From: Cricetomys ansorgei
Taxonomy: Eukaryota; Chordata; Mammalia; Rodentia; Nesomyidae
Direction: 5' to 3'
Assembly: GCA_026225945.1 (NCBI GenBank)
Contig: JAMJFZ010001641.1
Location: forward strand, 39,012-103,011
Length of the DNA stretch: 64,000 nt
Shown here piece by piece: positions 18,890 to 30,299 of this stretch; the first letter of the stretch is position 1; each line of letters begins with the position of its first letter. Both the position numbers and the translations under genes were made by a program. The notes beneath the pieces were generated by a model. The model searched no databases and was not told where the DNA came from. It saw only the letters and a program-made list of their open reading frames with translations.

Positions 18890-19740
18890 AAGTATTTTTA
18901 AAGCATGTTCCCCTCTGAGGGCTGAGAAGGAGTCTGCCCATGGGTGGAGCCACTAGGCTCTCTATTATGGCTGGTGCCAGGGCAGAGACATTGCTGGTAA
19001 TGGTTCTCAGTAGAGTGAAGGCTGCTGTTGACGTTTTTCTGGCCATTAGGACATGTGTCTTTTCTCCCTCACATTCACTATCGGTTTACCACCCTTAATA
19101 GTTTCTTGCTGGTTAAACAGTCATTTATTCAATTCATTCACTTTTTCTTGGTGCCTAACACACTGTATGTTCCCTGTGATACACGCATACAGGCACACAT
19201 ATGCTGATCATTGTATCTTAGAGACCATCTTTGAAATGTTGTTACCAACTGTGAACTCATAAAATGACGCCTTTTTTGTGTGGTTATGTTTCACACACAT
19301 TCATTCAACAAGCACTGATACTGTCTGAGCCTGGTACTGCTGGGCATGTCTATGTCCTTCAAAGAGTTTTCCAACAAGACAGACAACTGAATGCAATGTG
19401 GTCCCCTGTTGTGGAAGTTTATTTTTAGTTATATTTAAAATAGTTTTTGTGCACTGTTGGAAGAAAGGTCTCTCTGGGTCTTAGCATTTTGTATTGTCTA
19501 TAGGTGTTGGATTTCTCTTGGGGATGTTTGATTCCTAATGATCTGCATGTGCTCTCAGTAGAACACCTGAGGAGCTCTGAAAGAATAAATACACTCGAGC
19601 TCAGATGCTCAGGGTTCCACTGTGAGTATGGCACTGGCCAGGATGGTGGTTCTCTCTGCTGAGGTCTGGCAGAGTTTACATGTATGAAAATACCTCCTTG
19701 TCTCCCTTGCTGAGCCACCCCAGCAGCATACTACTACAGT
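18890..19740. other. Intergenic, SINE-poor, with L2 fragments
   Basis: L2-like words at about 19110-19180 (CATTCACTTTTTCTTGGTGCC) and 19290-19400 (CATTCATTCAACAAGCACTG), both forward. No gene. Confidence 0.5.
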
Positions 19741-19744
19741 CCCC

Positions 19745-20062
19745 AGTGTGGTTACATTAGTTCCTTTCTTATTGCTGTGATAAAATACCTGACAAGAGCA
19801 ATATCAGAAAGGAAGAGTTTTTTCTGCCTCATAGTTCAAGGGGACATTCCACGCTGGCCAGAAGGCATGGTGGCAGGAGCAGGAAGTGGCCTGTCAGGGT
19901 TCATCAGAAACCAGACAGAACAGGAAGTAGGGATGGACTATAAAACCTCAAAAGGTGCCCCAATGACCCACTTCCTCCAGCAAGACCCCTACAGTGCCCC
20001 TAGCTGGGGAGCAAGTATTCAAATACCTGAACCTGTGGGGGACAGTTAACGTTTAAACCACA
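19745..20062 (+). mobile_element. RMER1-like rodent repeat
   Basis: Begins TTCTTATTGCTGTGATAAAA and ends GTTTAAACCACAACAG, with GGCAGGAGCAGGAAG in the middle, as in a common rodent interspersed repeat. The family name is from memory. Confidence 0.6.
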
Positions 20063-21685
20063 ACAGAGGTGTCAGGTGGAGCAAGGAGCAAAGGCTCCTA
20101 CCTAGGGGCCTTGAGAAAGAGTCCATGAGGAGGTGATGCTTGGCAGGGGATTGTGTAATTTAGCGTCATGATAGGTCATTACCAGCATCGTTTGCCAATG
20201 GGGGAGGGAAGGAAAAAGAAAGTTTGGCCCACAACCAGGGCAGGCAGCTGGGGGATGGAAGTCTTGTCACTCTGGGTCTCCAGACAGGCCCACCATGACC
20301 AACTTCAGCTTAGTCTCTCAGCTCATGTTGGTGTGAGAAGAAAAGGCAGACTCTAAGTTAACCCTCCTGAGTGCAGGGACAGGGAAAAGCAAGCACTGTC
20401 CACATTGGCTTGCCTTTGATTTTGTGTTTATCAAAGGAAATCTTGTTTTCATTTTTATATCATGTGTTTATGACTTGGAACCAGGCACTTGCCCTCCTGG
20501 TATTCTCCTGGACCCCTGCTTTATCCTGTTTCCCGAGTTGCACGTTTTAAGGTTGTGTAAGACTTATTAGAGGGTTTTCAGCCACATCAAAAAGAAACCT
20601 CTGTGAAGCCCAGGGCAGCTGTGGCAGAGTTCTCCCCCTCCTGCCTGGTGGTAGCTTCTCCCCAGGGAATTTGTAGCTCTGCACACCACAATCTGGCCCA
20701 GATCCTCTTCCCAACATGGGCCTCCCAGCATGAGAAGTTGTCTTAATTTCACACAAGAAACATTATAGTTAGATGCACCGTGACCGGCTCTGCCAGCTGT
20801 GTTCCCAGAAAGAATATGTCGCAAGGAGCTCTGGTAGCTCACAGAACTGACCAGAAGGGTGGAGAACCAGGCCATGAAAACAGTCAGTGACCAAGGACAA
20901 CTGTGCAACAGCAGGAGGTCCACCCTGGACCCTGTCTCACGCATCCCTGCAGCTGCATGCCACTCAAGAAGCCCTGGTTCGGCAGGAGCATGATTGTTTA
21001 TTCTTGGCCCTCAGAGTGGCTCTATCTTACCACTCCTTATACAATGTACAATTCCCCCTAAAAATGAGGTGCTCAGCCCTGTTGGGGATGGGGGTGGAGG
21101 AGTGGGGTGAGGGGGCAGGGAGGAAGGCAGGGGGAGGAGCTCCGAAAGCATGAGTAATTTCCACAGAAGACCCTCTTGTGTAAACCAACACTCAGACAGG
21201 ACACTCACTGTTCTGGGACTGATTTTAGGCTGTGTAAGGAGTAAAATAAGACAACATTAGCTGATGGCCTGCTCTGAGTGTAGAACTGGAGACCTGGAGG
21301 CGCATATCCCAGTCCATCTTTGCCTGGCAGGTAATTAGCAGGCTCCCTGATGAATGGATAAGGAAGTAGAGTTCAGGAATGCTGGGATATCTCCGGGGTG
21401 AGATAGTTACTAACATTCAACTTACGTGCACTTTTCCGTGGTGCTGACTTTCCTAGCCCTGGGATACTGAGTTGCCAACAAAACACCTCTTTGTCCCTGC
21501 TCTGTCGTGAGTAATGAACTTGTCTGGGGCTCCATCTCTGCTGTGTCTGGGCAGCTGGGTCAGTTGCTCTTTGCACCAGAATTCTGTCAGTGTTTCCTGG
21601 TTCATAGACACACTCCCCTTTTGTCTTGCTAGGTGAACTGCCAGGAGTGTCAACGGTGATTTGTGTCCTTGTTTCCTGGTTTCTT
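20063..21685. other. 1.6 kb repeat-poor intergenic block
   Basis: No SINE or microsatellite. Many short open frames on both strands overlap and show no family features, so I do not call a gene. It could hold regulatory sequence. Confidence 0.5.
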
Positions 21686-21689
21686 TCTT

Positions 21690-21852
21690 TCTTTTTTTTT
21701 TTTTTTTCTTTTTTTTGAGGCAGGGTCTCTGTCTAGCCCTGGCTGTCCTGGAACTTACTATGTAGACCAGGCTGGCCTCAAACTCACAGAGATCTGCCTG
21801 TCTCTGCCTTCCAATAGAAGGGATTAAATGTGTATGACACCACACCCAGCTT
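21690..21852 (-). mobile_element. B1 SINE
   Basis: Reverse B1 after a T-rich run: GACCAGGCTGGCCTCAAAC, GACACCACACCCAGC. Confidence 0.92.
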
Positions 21853-21964
21853 TTTTTTTTTTCCGCTCTTCTTGAAATCCAAAGGTACTAATTAGAATCT
21901 CTCTCTGATGTGTGTGTATGTTGTTCACAGTCACCCATGGGAGGGCAGAATCTTAGAAATATTC

Positions 21965-22180
21965 CCTGGGCTGTCGGTCAGTTGTAGAGTTCTTGCCTAG
22001 CATGCATGAAGTCTTGAATTTGATTCCCAGCATAATATAAACTGGGCATGGTGGCACAAACCTGCAGTCCCAGCACTTGAGAGGCAGAGGCAGAAGGATT
22101 AGAAGATCAAAGACATCCTTGTCTACATAGAAAGTTCAAGGCCAGCCTGAGTTAGAGACCCTATCTCAAAAAACAAAATA
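21965..22180 (+). mobile_element. ID/B1 composite SINE
   Basis: Forward ID head (CTTGCCTAGCATGCATGAAG) joined to a B1 body (GGGCATGGTGGCACAAACC). Confidence 0.75.
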
Positions 22181-22181
22181 A

Positions 22182-22348
22182 GCTGTGCAGTGGTGGTGCA
22201 CACCTGTAATCCCAGGCTTGGGAGGCAGAGGCAAGTGGATCTCTGTGAGTTTGAGGCCAGCCTGGTCTACAGAGTGAGTTCCAGGACAGAGTTACAACAG
22301 AGAAACCCTGTCTCGAAAAACAAAAAATAAATAAAATAAAATAAAATC
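22182..22348 (+). mobile_element. B1 SINE
   Basis: Forward B1, well preserved, ending AAACCCTGTCTCG then an AAATA tail. Confidence 0.93.
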
Positions 22349-22349
22349 C

Positions 22350-22785
22350 ATGTGGACCACAGTGAAAGTCAGTGTATTCATTGATTCATATGTATGTTCA
22401 GAGCAAAGTCTGACTACTGCAGACCCTTAGTTAAAAGCAGAAAGGTTTTCTTAGTGAACCTAGGAACTTTTATTCTCTATTTCCAGAGCCAACAATCAAA
22501 ATTCCCCCACAGCACATGGCATGCTGTCACCCAGTTTATGCCAAGTCCAGCACGAAGTTCTCATGTGTGCAGCCTTGGGCTGGAGCTCTAGAACTGAACT
22601 GTTGTTCCCTCTAGACTGCTGGCCAGCGAGACCTCAGCAGGCAGAGGTATGGGAGTTTTAGCTGGAAAGGAGAGGAACTTTGAGGACATAACCCCTTTGT
22701 AGAGTCTAAATGCAAACGACCATTCCAGGGTGTAAGGCATCATTTCAGGGTACAGCTGCACTCAGTTCAGATCCTGACTTAGTTT
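22350..22785. other. Intergenic, no gene seen
   Basis: Single-copy-looking stretch without coding or repeat features. Confidence 0.4.
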
Positions 22786-22794
22786 CTTTTCTTT

Positions 22795-23165
22795 TTTTGG
22801 GAGGGGACCACTGAGACAAGGTCACACTATTGTAGCCTTAGCTGTCCTGGAACTCACTGTGTAGACAAAGCTGGCCTTGAATTCATAGAGATCCACTTGC
22901 CTCTCCCTCCTGAGTGCTCGGATTAAAGGCCTGAGCCACTACACTTTATTCCTTATTTTGAAGCAGGGTCTCATGTATCCTAGGCTGGCCTCAAATGTTC
23001 TACGAATGATCGTGAACTTCTGGTCCTCCTGCCTCCACTGCCAGAGTGCTAGGATGCCAGGTGTGCACCATCATGCCCAACTTGATGCAATGCTGAGAAT
23101 CGAACCCAGAACCTCATGCATGCTACGCAAGCACTCTACCAACTGAACTACGTTGCCCCGCCCCT
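22795..23165 (-). mobile_element. B1 SINE (22795-22950) and B1/ID composite (22955-23165)
   Basis: Reverse B1 (GACAAGGTCACACTATTGTAG), then reverse composite ending with an ID head (CTCTACCAACTGAACTACG). Confidence 0.75.
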
Positions 23166-23556
23166 TAGTTTCTAATTTTGAAAACTAAAATGAACTGTAG
23201 GGGATGTGAATTTCATCGTGGTGCCAAAAGACCGAAAGAACAAAGTGGGACCCACTGGAGCTGACAGAAGACAGAGATCTGTGTTCATTTACCTTGCATA
23301 TCTTCTTTTGTGCAAAGACCTGTAGGTAACGTATAAATGAGAATAGACCAGTAAGACCCCAGGCCTGGGGCTGTGAGTCTGGCTGGAAGAGGAAAGTTGG
23401 CTAATATGATCAAAGCAAACCAAGCAGCATCTGTAGGGAAAAGGTGATATGCATGTATTCGGGAGGGATGGCACACCCAGCATTTCTTATTTCTTCTTCA
23501 GAAGAGTGGCTCTGTAAGGAAGAGCTGTTTATACTCCAGGACCATCCATCTTGGGA

Positions 23557-23562
<6 letters not shown>
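23166..23562. other. Intergenic, no gene seen
   Basis: Repeat-free stretch; no coding evidence. Confidence 0.4.

Positions 23563-23599
<37 letters not shown>
23563..23599 (+). repeat. (CA)n microsatellite
   Basis: About 18 CA units after a TATATA stretch. Confidence 0.96.
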
Positions 23600-23604
<5 letters not shown>

Positions 23605-23794
23605 CTGGGTGTGGTGGAAGTTTGTCTGAGGGTTCTAGCAGGTGAGCATAGCTGCTCATATACTTGATAAAAGATTGGTCCCCATCTGTGTTGGGGAGGG
23701 ACATACCTGGAGGATGGGAACACCTGCCTAGCCAGCTAAATCAGCTGAGTCAACTCTGGCGATCAATGGAGTGACAGATGTCACAGCCAGCTGT

Positions 23795-24205
23795 CCTCAC
23801 GTCAGTGGCTTAGCACTTGGGAAACTGAGGCAGGAGAATTGTGAAATAGAGGTTGGCCTGGTCCTGAGACTGTTTCTCAAACGAAACAAAAGAAAACAAG
23901 TTTGCCCCATAAAGGATATTTACAGTTTAAGTAGGTATTTGGATATAAGCAATGATTCATGTTTTGTTGAAATTTCAAAAATAGACATTTGGCTAGAAAG
24001 ATGGCTCAGAAATTAAGATTGTGTACTGCTGTTCCAGAGGACCTAATTTCAGTTCCCAGCACCACATCAGGCATTTTACAACTGCTTGGAACTCCAGCTC
24101 CAGGGGCTCTGATGCCATCTTCTGGTCTCTGTGGGCACTGCACTCAAGTGTACAAACCCACATATACACACAGACATATACACAAAATTACAAGATAAAA
24201 AAATA
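23795..24205 (+). mobile_element. Old B1-like fragment (23795-23900) and B2 SINE (23990-24205)
   Basis: The first has GGGAAACTGAGGCAGGAGAA; the second is a forward B2 (GGCTAGAAAGATGGCTCAG, CAGTTCCCAGCACCACATC). Confidence 0.75.
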
Positions 24206-24242
24206 GACAATATGGTTCTGTTGGACGATTTCTGGATTGATT

Positions 24243-24378
24243 TTGTTGTTGTTTGTTTGTTTGAGGCAAGGTTTCATGCAGCCCAGGTTGGCCTCAAACT
24301 CACTATGTAGCTGAGACTGGCCTTGAACTCCTGATCTCCTGCCTCTACCTCCTAAATGCTGGAATCATGGATGTACAC
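24243..24378 (-). mobile_element. B1 SINE
   Basis: Reverse B1: TTGAGGCAAGGTTTCATGCAG, CCTTGAACTCCTGATC. Confidence 0.8.
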
Positions 24379-24468
24379 TACCAAGTCTGTCATAAAGGTC
24401 TTTCTTTCTCTTTTCAGCTCAGATAACAAGTGCCAAACCCACATGCTCCTCCACCCCGTGCTTGTGTA

Positions 24469-24472
<4 letters not shown>

Positions 24473-24512
<40 letters not shown>
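24473..24512 (+). repeat. (TG)n microsatellite
   Basis: About 20 TG units. Confidence 0.97.
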
Positions 24513-24514
<2 letters not shown>

Positions 24515-24628
24515 GACCAGAGATCAACATTGGATATTGTTCTCTCTCACTTCTCCACCTTATTTCTCTCACTGAAACTGCAGCTCATTTGGCTAGACTA
24601 GCTGACCAGCTAGCTCTGGGAATCACCT

Positions 24629-24630
<2 letters not shown>

Positions 24631-24666
<36 letters not shown>

Positions 24667-24679
24667 ACACACACACACA
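24631..24679 (+). repeat. (CA)n microsatellite
   Basis: Two CA runs broken by GTA, 120 bp from the preceding TG run, so complementary dinucleotide tracts face each other. Confidence 0.96.
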
Positions 24680-24934
24680 TACCCCTTCACTGGGTAACAA
24701 ATGTGAGTTGTGGCACCTGGACTTTATGCTGGTGCTAAGGGCCCAGACTCAGCTCCTCATGCTTAAGTGGCAAGCACTCTCCCTACTGCCCCGGTGCCCA
24801 TCACCTCCCTATTAGCTTCTTAACCAGCAAGCTCTGTGACTCTAACCCTAGCAAAGACTGTCCATATAGGGCCCTCTTGAGAAGAACTCTCCCCAGCCTC
24901 AGAAAGCACCGAGCCATAGGAGAGTGGAGACATC

Positions 24935-25097
24935 TAGACTTTCATTTTTATGAGACAGTGTCTCCTTACACCCCCGCAGCTGGCCTGGAACTAGAATAAC
25001 AGGCAGGAGTGAGCTGCTGTGTGGAAGCTGGGGACCAAACTATGTCCTCTGTTGGGGCAGCAAGTGCCGCTAATCACTCAGCCATCTCTCCAGCCCA
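24935..25097 (-). mobile_element. B1/B2 composite SINE fragment
   Basis: Reverse B1 start (TATGAGACAGTGTCTCC) passing into a reverse B2 head (CAGCCATCTCTCCAGCCC). Confidence 0.6.
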
Positions 25098-25465
25098 CAG
25101 TATACAAATGAGAGGGGGATTCTCATGAGTTAGGCTCCTTGACCGTTTCCTCCAACCCTAGAAGACTCCGAGAACAGAGACCTCAGGCTTTCTAGACCCA
25201 GGACCTGGCAGCTCTGACTCCTGGACAGAGTTCTGGCTCCCAGTTATTATACAAACAACCTTGTTTTCCTCCCAGGATGCCAGATTGGAGGACCCAGCCT
25301 TGTCCCCAGACATGCTCAGGACCAAGCCAGAACAAGATGGAGGGGCTCAACAGGACTAGGGCAGCTCTTCTCAGAGCAGGTACTCACAGAGTCTGGAAAA
25401 CTAAGCAAGAGAGAGCACAGTGGCAGAGGAAATCAGATCGATCATTCTTTTTTGTTTGTTTGTTT
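25098..25465. other. Intergenic, no gene seen
   Basis: Repeat-free stretch; no coding evidence. Confidence 0.4.
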
Positions 25466-25469
25466 AATT

Positions 25470-25671
25470 TTGTTTATTTTATGTGTATGAAGGTTTCATA
25501 CACATGCACCTGGTGCATGCCTGGTGCTCTCAGAGGTCAGAAGAGGGTGTTGGATCCCCTAGAATAGAGTTCCAAATGATTGTGAGCCACCATGTTGGTG
25601 CTGGGAGTCAAACTTAGGCCCTCTGCAAAAGCAACAAGTGCTCTAAATCACTGAGCCATCTCTCCAGTCCC
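25470..25671 (-). mobile_element. B2 SINE
   Basis: Reverse B2: GCATGCCTGGTGCTCTCAG, GAGCCATCTCTCCAGTCCC. Confidence 0.9.
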
Positions 25672-25954
25672 AGCAGAGCATTCTTTGGGGGTAAGATTGT
25701 CCCAGAAGGTCAAGGCCCATTTCCAGTAGCAGATGTGAGCACATGTGCTGGGGACTCTACCTGGTCTGGGTTTGGAGAAGGAGAAATGGCAAGCAAGGAG
25801 ACAAAGATGAGAGAGGAGAGCCTGTGGAGAGTCTAGTAGCTGACAGGGTCTGAAGGGCAAGCTGGCCACGTAGCTACTGTTGCTATTGTCATCCGAAGCA
25901 CGCTCAGAGGGAGAGTATGAGGCAGGAGCCCCAGGCACGTCTGTTTAAGAGAAC

Positions 25955-26092
25955 AGGCCAGGAGGGATGGCCAGAGGATAAAGGTTCAAGTCACCAAGCC
26001 AGATCACCTGAATTGGATCCCAGGACTGCACAGGGTGGAAGGAAAGAACGGACTCACGTAAATTGTTCTCTGATCCACGTGGGAGACTGCAT
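25955..26092 (+). mobile_element. B3 SINE
   Basis: Forward B3 (GGCCAGGAGGGATGGCCAG-like head, GATCCACGTGGGAGAC) running into a CA tract. Confidence 0.65.
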
Positions 26093-26103
26093 GCGCGCAC
26101 GCG

Positions 26104-26139
<36 letters not shown>

Positions 26140-26152
26140 CACACACACGCCA
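26091..26152 (+). repeat. CG/CA alternating purine-pyrimidine tract
   Basis: GCGCGCACGCGCACGCA followed by (CA)n, a strong Z-DNA-type sequence about 200 bp before the SHROOM1 CpG island. Confidence 0.9.
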
Positions 26153-26254
26153 AATAAGTAAGTACGTAAGTAAATAGATGTAATTTTTAAAAATAAAACT
26201 AAAAAATAAATACAAAATAAAAAAGGAAGGTGAGCTTTTGGTGCTCCGGGGCAG

Positions 26255-26870
26255 GTCTGACCTCCGCACCTAGGAGACTGTGGGTGCTGAAGACTTGCCT
26301 GCGGGTCCGGCAGTGCTGAGAGGGAGCGTGACCGATCTCCCGCTCCTGTTCTTTGCCTGGGTAAGAGGTCGGGAGCCCGGACTGGGTCCACGCGCAGAAT
26401 CACACCGGGAAGGGGCGCGGCTCCGGGAGCCCGGCCGCCACCCGAGGCTCCCGCCCCTCTTGGCCGGAGGTGGCGCCTCCCTTGAGGCGGCCGGAGCCTG
26501 GAGGTGGCGTCGGGAGCTGGAGCCGGGTCTTGGATGACACCGGCGGCAGCGGGCGCCCCGGAGCGCGTCTTGGGCTGGAGCCACAGGTACGCGGCGGGGT
26601 CGGGCGAGGGGACGCTGGGCGCGTGGTCCGCGGATCCGCTCCCCAGGAGGGGGACCGGGATGGGAGGGTCGGCTGGCCGCGGAGCAGCCGGACCGTCGTT
26701 CCGTTTGGACCTTCTGACCTGGAGTACATTCCGGCTGCGCCAGCGGAGTCGGGCTCAAGCACACCTTTACTGTCGCTGTGCCGGGCCGGGGACAGAGCCG
26801 TCCGGCTGGCCCAGATGTTGCAGGGACGCTGCCCATAGTGACGTCCGTCTGGCGACCCTCTGTTCTTGAT
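26255..26870 (+). promoter_or_regulatory. SHROOM1: CpG island, probable SHROOM1 promoter and noncoding first exon(s)
   Basis: A roughly 600 bp CpG-dense island is the only one between GDF9 and the SHROOM1 coding exons, which lie 5.6 kb downstream on the same strand. SHROOM1 has upstream noncoding exons in other mammals. Two good plus-strand donors are present: CTGG|GTAAGAG (GT at 26361-26362) and ACAG|GTACGC (GT at 26587-26588). Either could end a noncoding first exon. No TATA box. Confidence 0.65.
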
Positions 26871-27218
26871 TGAGCTTCGGTTGCTGGAGAATCTTAGTCC
26901 CTCCCAATCCCCGATCTTCCCGGATCGTGAACCCACAGGAAAGGCCTAGAAATGCGCTGGGCAGAGGCCACCTGCTCTCCTAGTGACCCAAGTGTCCCCT
27001 TTTTCGCCTCTCCATCTGACTCGCCGCCCCTTGTGGTCCCTGGTGGTTGGATCCAACCCTCTTTTGAGCCCCTGTTCGCCTAGAATTTGAAGAACCGGGT
27101 ATGTGCTCAGTCCATGGCAGTGAGCATCTGTACCCAAGTGTCACAGGCATCCTGTTTTTTTGTTTGTTGGGTTTTTTTTTGTTTTGTTTGTTTATTTTAT
27201 TTATTTTAATTTATTTTT

Positions 27219-27219
<1 letters not shown>

Positions 27220-27254
<35 letters not shown>
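27220..27254 (+). repeat. (TG)n microsatellite
   Basis: About 17 TG units after a T-rich run (27152-27217). Confidence 0.97.
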
Positions 27255-27257
<3 letters not shown>

Positions 27258-27778
27258 CTCCTGGAAGGTGGTGCACCTTCTCATCAGGGTCTGCCCCAGG
27301 ACTGTAGAGTCACTATGTCACAGAACAGATGCTGTGGTGGGTGGGAAGGAGGCGGGGGTGGTGCAGTGTCACCTATGGCCTTGGAGAATAGGAGGACAAA
27401 GAGAACCAAGGAGTTTGCGGGAAAGCTGACCCATCAGACCTAGGCTGGGATGCTAGGGTTTAAGACCCAGCCTTGAACCCTGGAGCTCTGACTCTAGGAG
27501 AGTGGGAGGAGTGCAGTTACAGCCTTCCAGTGTACTGAGGGAAGAGGCCAGAGGCAAGGAGTGGTCTGTGCAGGTCCTCACAGGAAGTCAGCTGGGAGCT
27601 GGCCCTCGAAAGGACAGTTCATTCCAGATTCTTTTCTCCTGGACCGCTCCTGTCTCCTGACCCTGACTTGCCTTGGTGTGGGGTTATTCACTGCAAACCG
27701 TCTTCATCAAATTCCCCAACAAACCTCCATTGAAGTCCTGGGTCTGGCTGCTTGCCTGGGCCCATCTTCACTCTAGAT

Positions 27779-27961
27779 CAGTAGTTCCCAACCTTCCTAA
27801 TGACCCTTTAACACAGTTCCTCATGTTGTGGTGACCCCAACCATAAAATTATTTTTGTTGTTACTTCATCCCTGTAATTTTGCTGTTAGGAATCGTAATG
27901 TAAATATCTGATATGCAGACGGTCTTGGGCTGTGAAAGGTCCCACAGGCTGAGAACAGATG
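27779..27961 (+). mobile_element. URR1-type hAT transposon, copy 3 (shortened)
   Basis: Start CAGTAGTTCCCAACC, interior CATGTTGTGGTGACCCC and CATAAAATTATTTTTG, end GGCTGAGAACAGATG. The left flank is CTCTAGAT, which fits the preferred hAT target; the right duplicate is not clear. The interior lost about 35 bp near the 3' end. Confidence 0.85.
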
Positions 27962-28444
27962 CTAGAGCACCAGACCCACACCCCAACCACTGCTAGACTT
28001 GCCATAGCTACAGAAAAGCCCAGAGGCCCCAAACTGAACAAGCACTACACAGTTTGTCCGGACTCCAATGCCAGCTTCATCCAGGTCTGGTGTTCCCATC
28101 TTCAAAGTACCCTAGCTCTGAACCCTGAGCACAGCTCATTTATTCCTTGTTCAGGTGACAAGCACCTTCCTCCATTCCCAGGACTCCAAGTCTACTTTTC
28201 TAGCAGACTCTATGCTGCAACCCCTGCTCTGGAGACAAGTGTGAAAATTCCTTATCATTTGTGCTGAGGCTTCAAGGCCTTGGTGGCACAGCAGGTTCTA
28301 CAAAGGGCACAAATGGGAGTCCTGCATGGACAGAAACCTGCTGGGGCCACCAATGCAATGGCACCCTGGAGACAACTTAGGGGCAATAAGAAAACACATA
28401 TATGCACACATTTAATGGTTCATTATAAGTTGGTGTTTTCATTA

Positions 28445-28878
28445 GTTACTTTATTTAGTGTGCATGTTAGTATGAACATGAATGTCACAGTGCATTTATG
28501 GAGACCAGAGGGGAACTTTTAGGAGTCCTTTGTCACCTTCCTCCTTGGTGAGGCACTGTCTCTCTTGTTTTTGCTGTTATGTAGTGCATTTGAGGGTAGC
28601 TGGCCCTCAAACTTCCAGATAATTCTCTTGTTTCCACATCCCATTTCAGCGTAGGTACGCTGAGATTACAGGTATGCACCAGAGCATCTAACTTTTAAAA
28701 GGCATTTATTTTATTTTGTGTATATGTGCGAATGCAATAGCCTTTGGAGGTGCTGGATCACCTGGAACTGGAGTGACAGATGTTTTTGAGTCACCACGTG
28801 GGTGCTGGGAATCAACTCTAGGTGCTCTGTGAGAGTAGTCAGTCCTCTTAACTGCCCAGCCTTCTCTCCAGCCCCTGA
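28445..28878 (-). mobile_element. B4-type composite (28445-28690) and B2 SINE (28695-28878)
   Basis: Reverse composite (GGAGACCAGAGGGGAAC), then reverse B2 ending CCCAGCCTTCTCTCCAGCCCC. Confidence 0.75.
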
Positions 28879-28994
28879 ACCTGACTTTTCATACGGGTCC
28901 TAGAGATCAAACTCAAGTCGTCAGGCCTGTACTGTGAATGGTTTGTCCAGTGAGTCACCTTCCTGTCCTGTAAGCTGTTTTTCTTTGTTTTGTT

Positions 28995-29370
28995 TTTTCA
29001 GATTTATTTTTATGTTTTTGTTTTTTAAGTGTATGAATGTTTTGCCTACATGTATGTATGTGTAACACATACTTGTCTGGTGCCCATGGAGGCCAGAAGA
29101 GGTCATGGAATCCCCTGGAACTCAAGTTACAGACGATTTTGTTAACTGTTCTGTGAGTGCCAGGAAATCAAATTTGGGTCCTCTGCAAAAGCAGAAAGTT
29201 CTCTTTTTGTTTGTTTGCTTATTTGTCTGATTTTTGAGATACAGCTTGGTTGGCCTAGAACTTGCTCTGTAGGCCAGGATGGCCTCAGACTCATAGAGAT
29301 CCTCCTTCCTCTGCTTCCCAAATGCTGGGGTTAAAAGTGTGCATCACCATGTCCAGCATAGCAAGTGCTC
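28995..29370 (-). mobile_element. B2 SINE (28995-29195) and B1 SINE (29220-29370)
   Basis: Reverse B2 body (CTGGTGCCCATGGAGGCCAG), then reverse B1 (TGTAGGCCAGGATGGCCTC). Confidence 0.75.
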
Positions 29371-29479
29371 TTAATGCCTCTCTCCAGTCATCTTAGCTGT
29401 TTCTATCTGGTGATTAGAGAACCCTTTGTTGACACAGAAACTCACTAATATAAATTTTCATGGCTTCTTTAAAAAAACA

Positions 29480-29735
29480 TTTTCTTATTTTTTTGTGTGT
29501 ATATAGGAGAGAGGACATAGAGGGAAAGGAAAACCAGGAGAGGGGGGTGGATAGAGAAGAAGAGAGAGAGAAAGGGAGAAAGAAGAGAGAATATTCAGGC
29601 ATGCACACCACAATGACAACAAGCATGTGGAGTCAGTTCTCTTTCTCCCACATGTGTCTCCAGAGTCAAATTCAAGTTGTCAGGCATGGCAGCCATTTTA
29701 CCTACTGAGTCATCTCTCAACCTCAAAGCCTCTGC
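29480..29735 (-). mobile_element. B3-type SINE with purine-rich insert
   Basis: Reverse B3 right end (TGAGTCATCTCTCAACC) and TTTTTTGTGTGTATATAGG tail surround a GA-rich stretch at 29500-29590. Confidence 0.5.
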
Positions 29736-29811
29736 CTTTTGGCATGCCAACAGGGACAAGCAAGGGTGGCATATGTCAGTCTACGAGCTGGACTTAGAAG
29801 GATTAGGAAGA

Positions 29812-30168
29812 AGGAAATTGGGGAGATGATTTAGTCATGCTATGCACACATGTGGATCTGAGTTTGAAACCCCAACACCCAAGAGCAGGGGACTGTTGCT
29901 GGTTGTAGAGGGTAGGACAGAGACGGGAGGATTCCTGGAACTTGTCAGCTTAACCAAACGAGGTTCAGTAAAAGAGCTTGTCTTAAAAAGTAGGGTGGAG
30001 CCAGGCTTGGTGGATGCCTTTAATCCTGGCACTTGGGAGGCAGAGGCAGACAGATCTCTGTGAGTTCGAGGCCAGCCTGCTTTACTTAGCAGTGAGTACT
30101 AGGTCAGCTAAGGTTACATAATTGAGAGTCAGTCTCTCCCTCTGCCCCCTCTCAAAAAAAAAAAAGGG
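29812..30168 (+). mobile_element. B4-type fragment (29812-29995) and B1 SINE (30000-30168)
   Basis: Forward B4 words (GGGGAGATGATTTAGTCATGC), then forward B1 (GCCAGGCTTGGTGGATGCC) ending in an A run. Confidence 0.75.
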
Positions 30169-30299
30169 TGAAAAGAGACTGAGGAAGACATCAGACATCA
30201 ACCTCTGGCCTCCACATGCACATACCTGTACGTACAAGAGCATATACCACACATCCCAAAAAACTTTTTAAAGAAAAGAAAAAATTAGGAAGAGAGAGA

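Noticed and set aside
21965..22040. tRNA gene (A/B-box-like sequence) in ID-containing SINEs
   Set aside because: The tRNA-like part is the head of an ID/B1 composite SINE and lacks an intact cloverleaf.
26270..26936. Open frames of 120-188 codons on both strands in the SHROOM1 CpG island
   Set aside because: All frames are open because of CpG/GC richness; proline/arginine-rich translations without homology. Better explained as promoter and noncoding exon.
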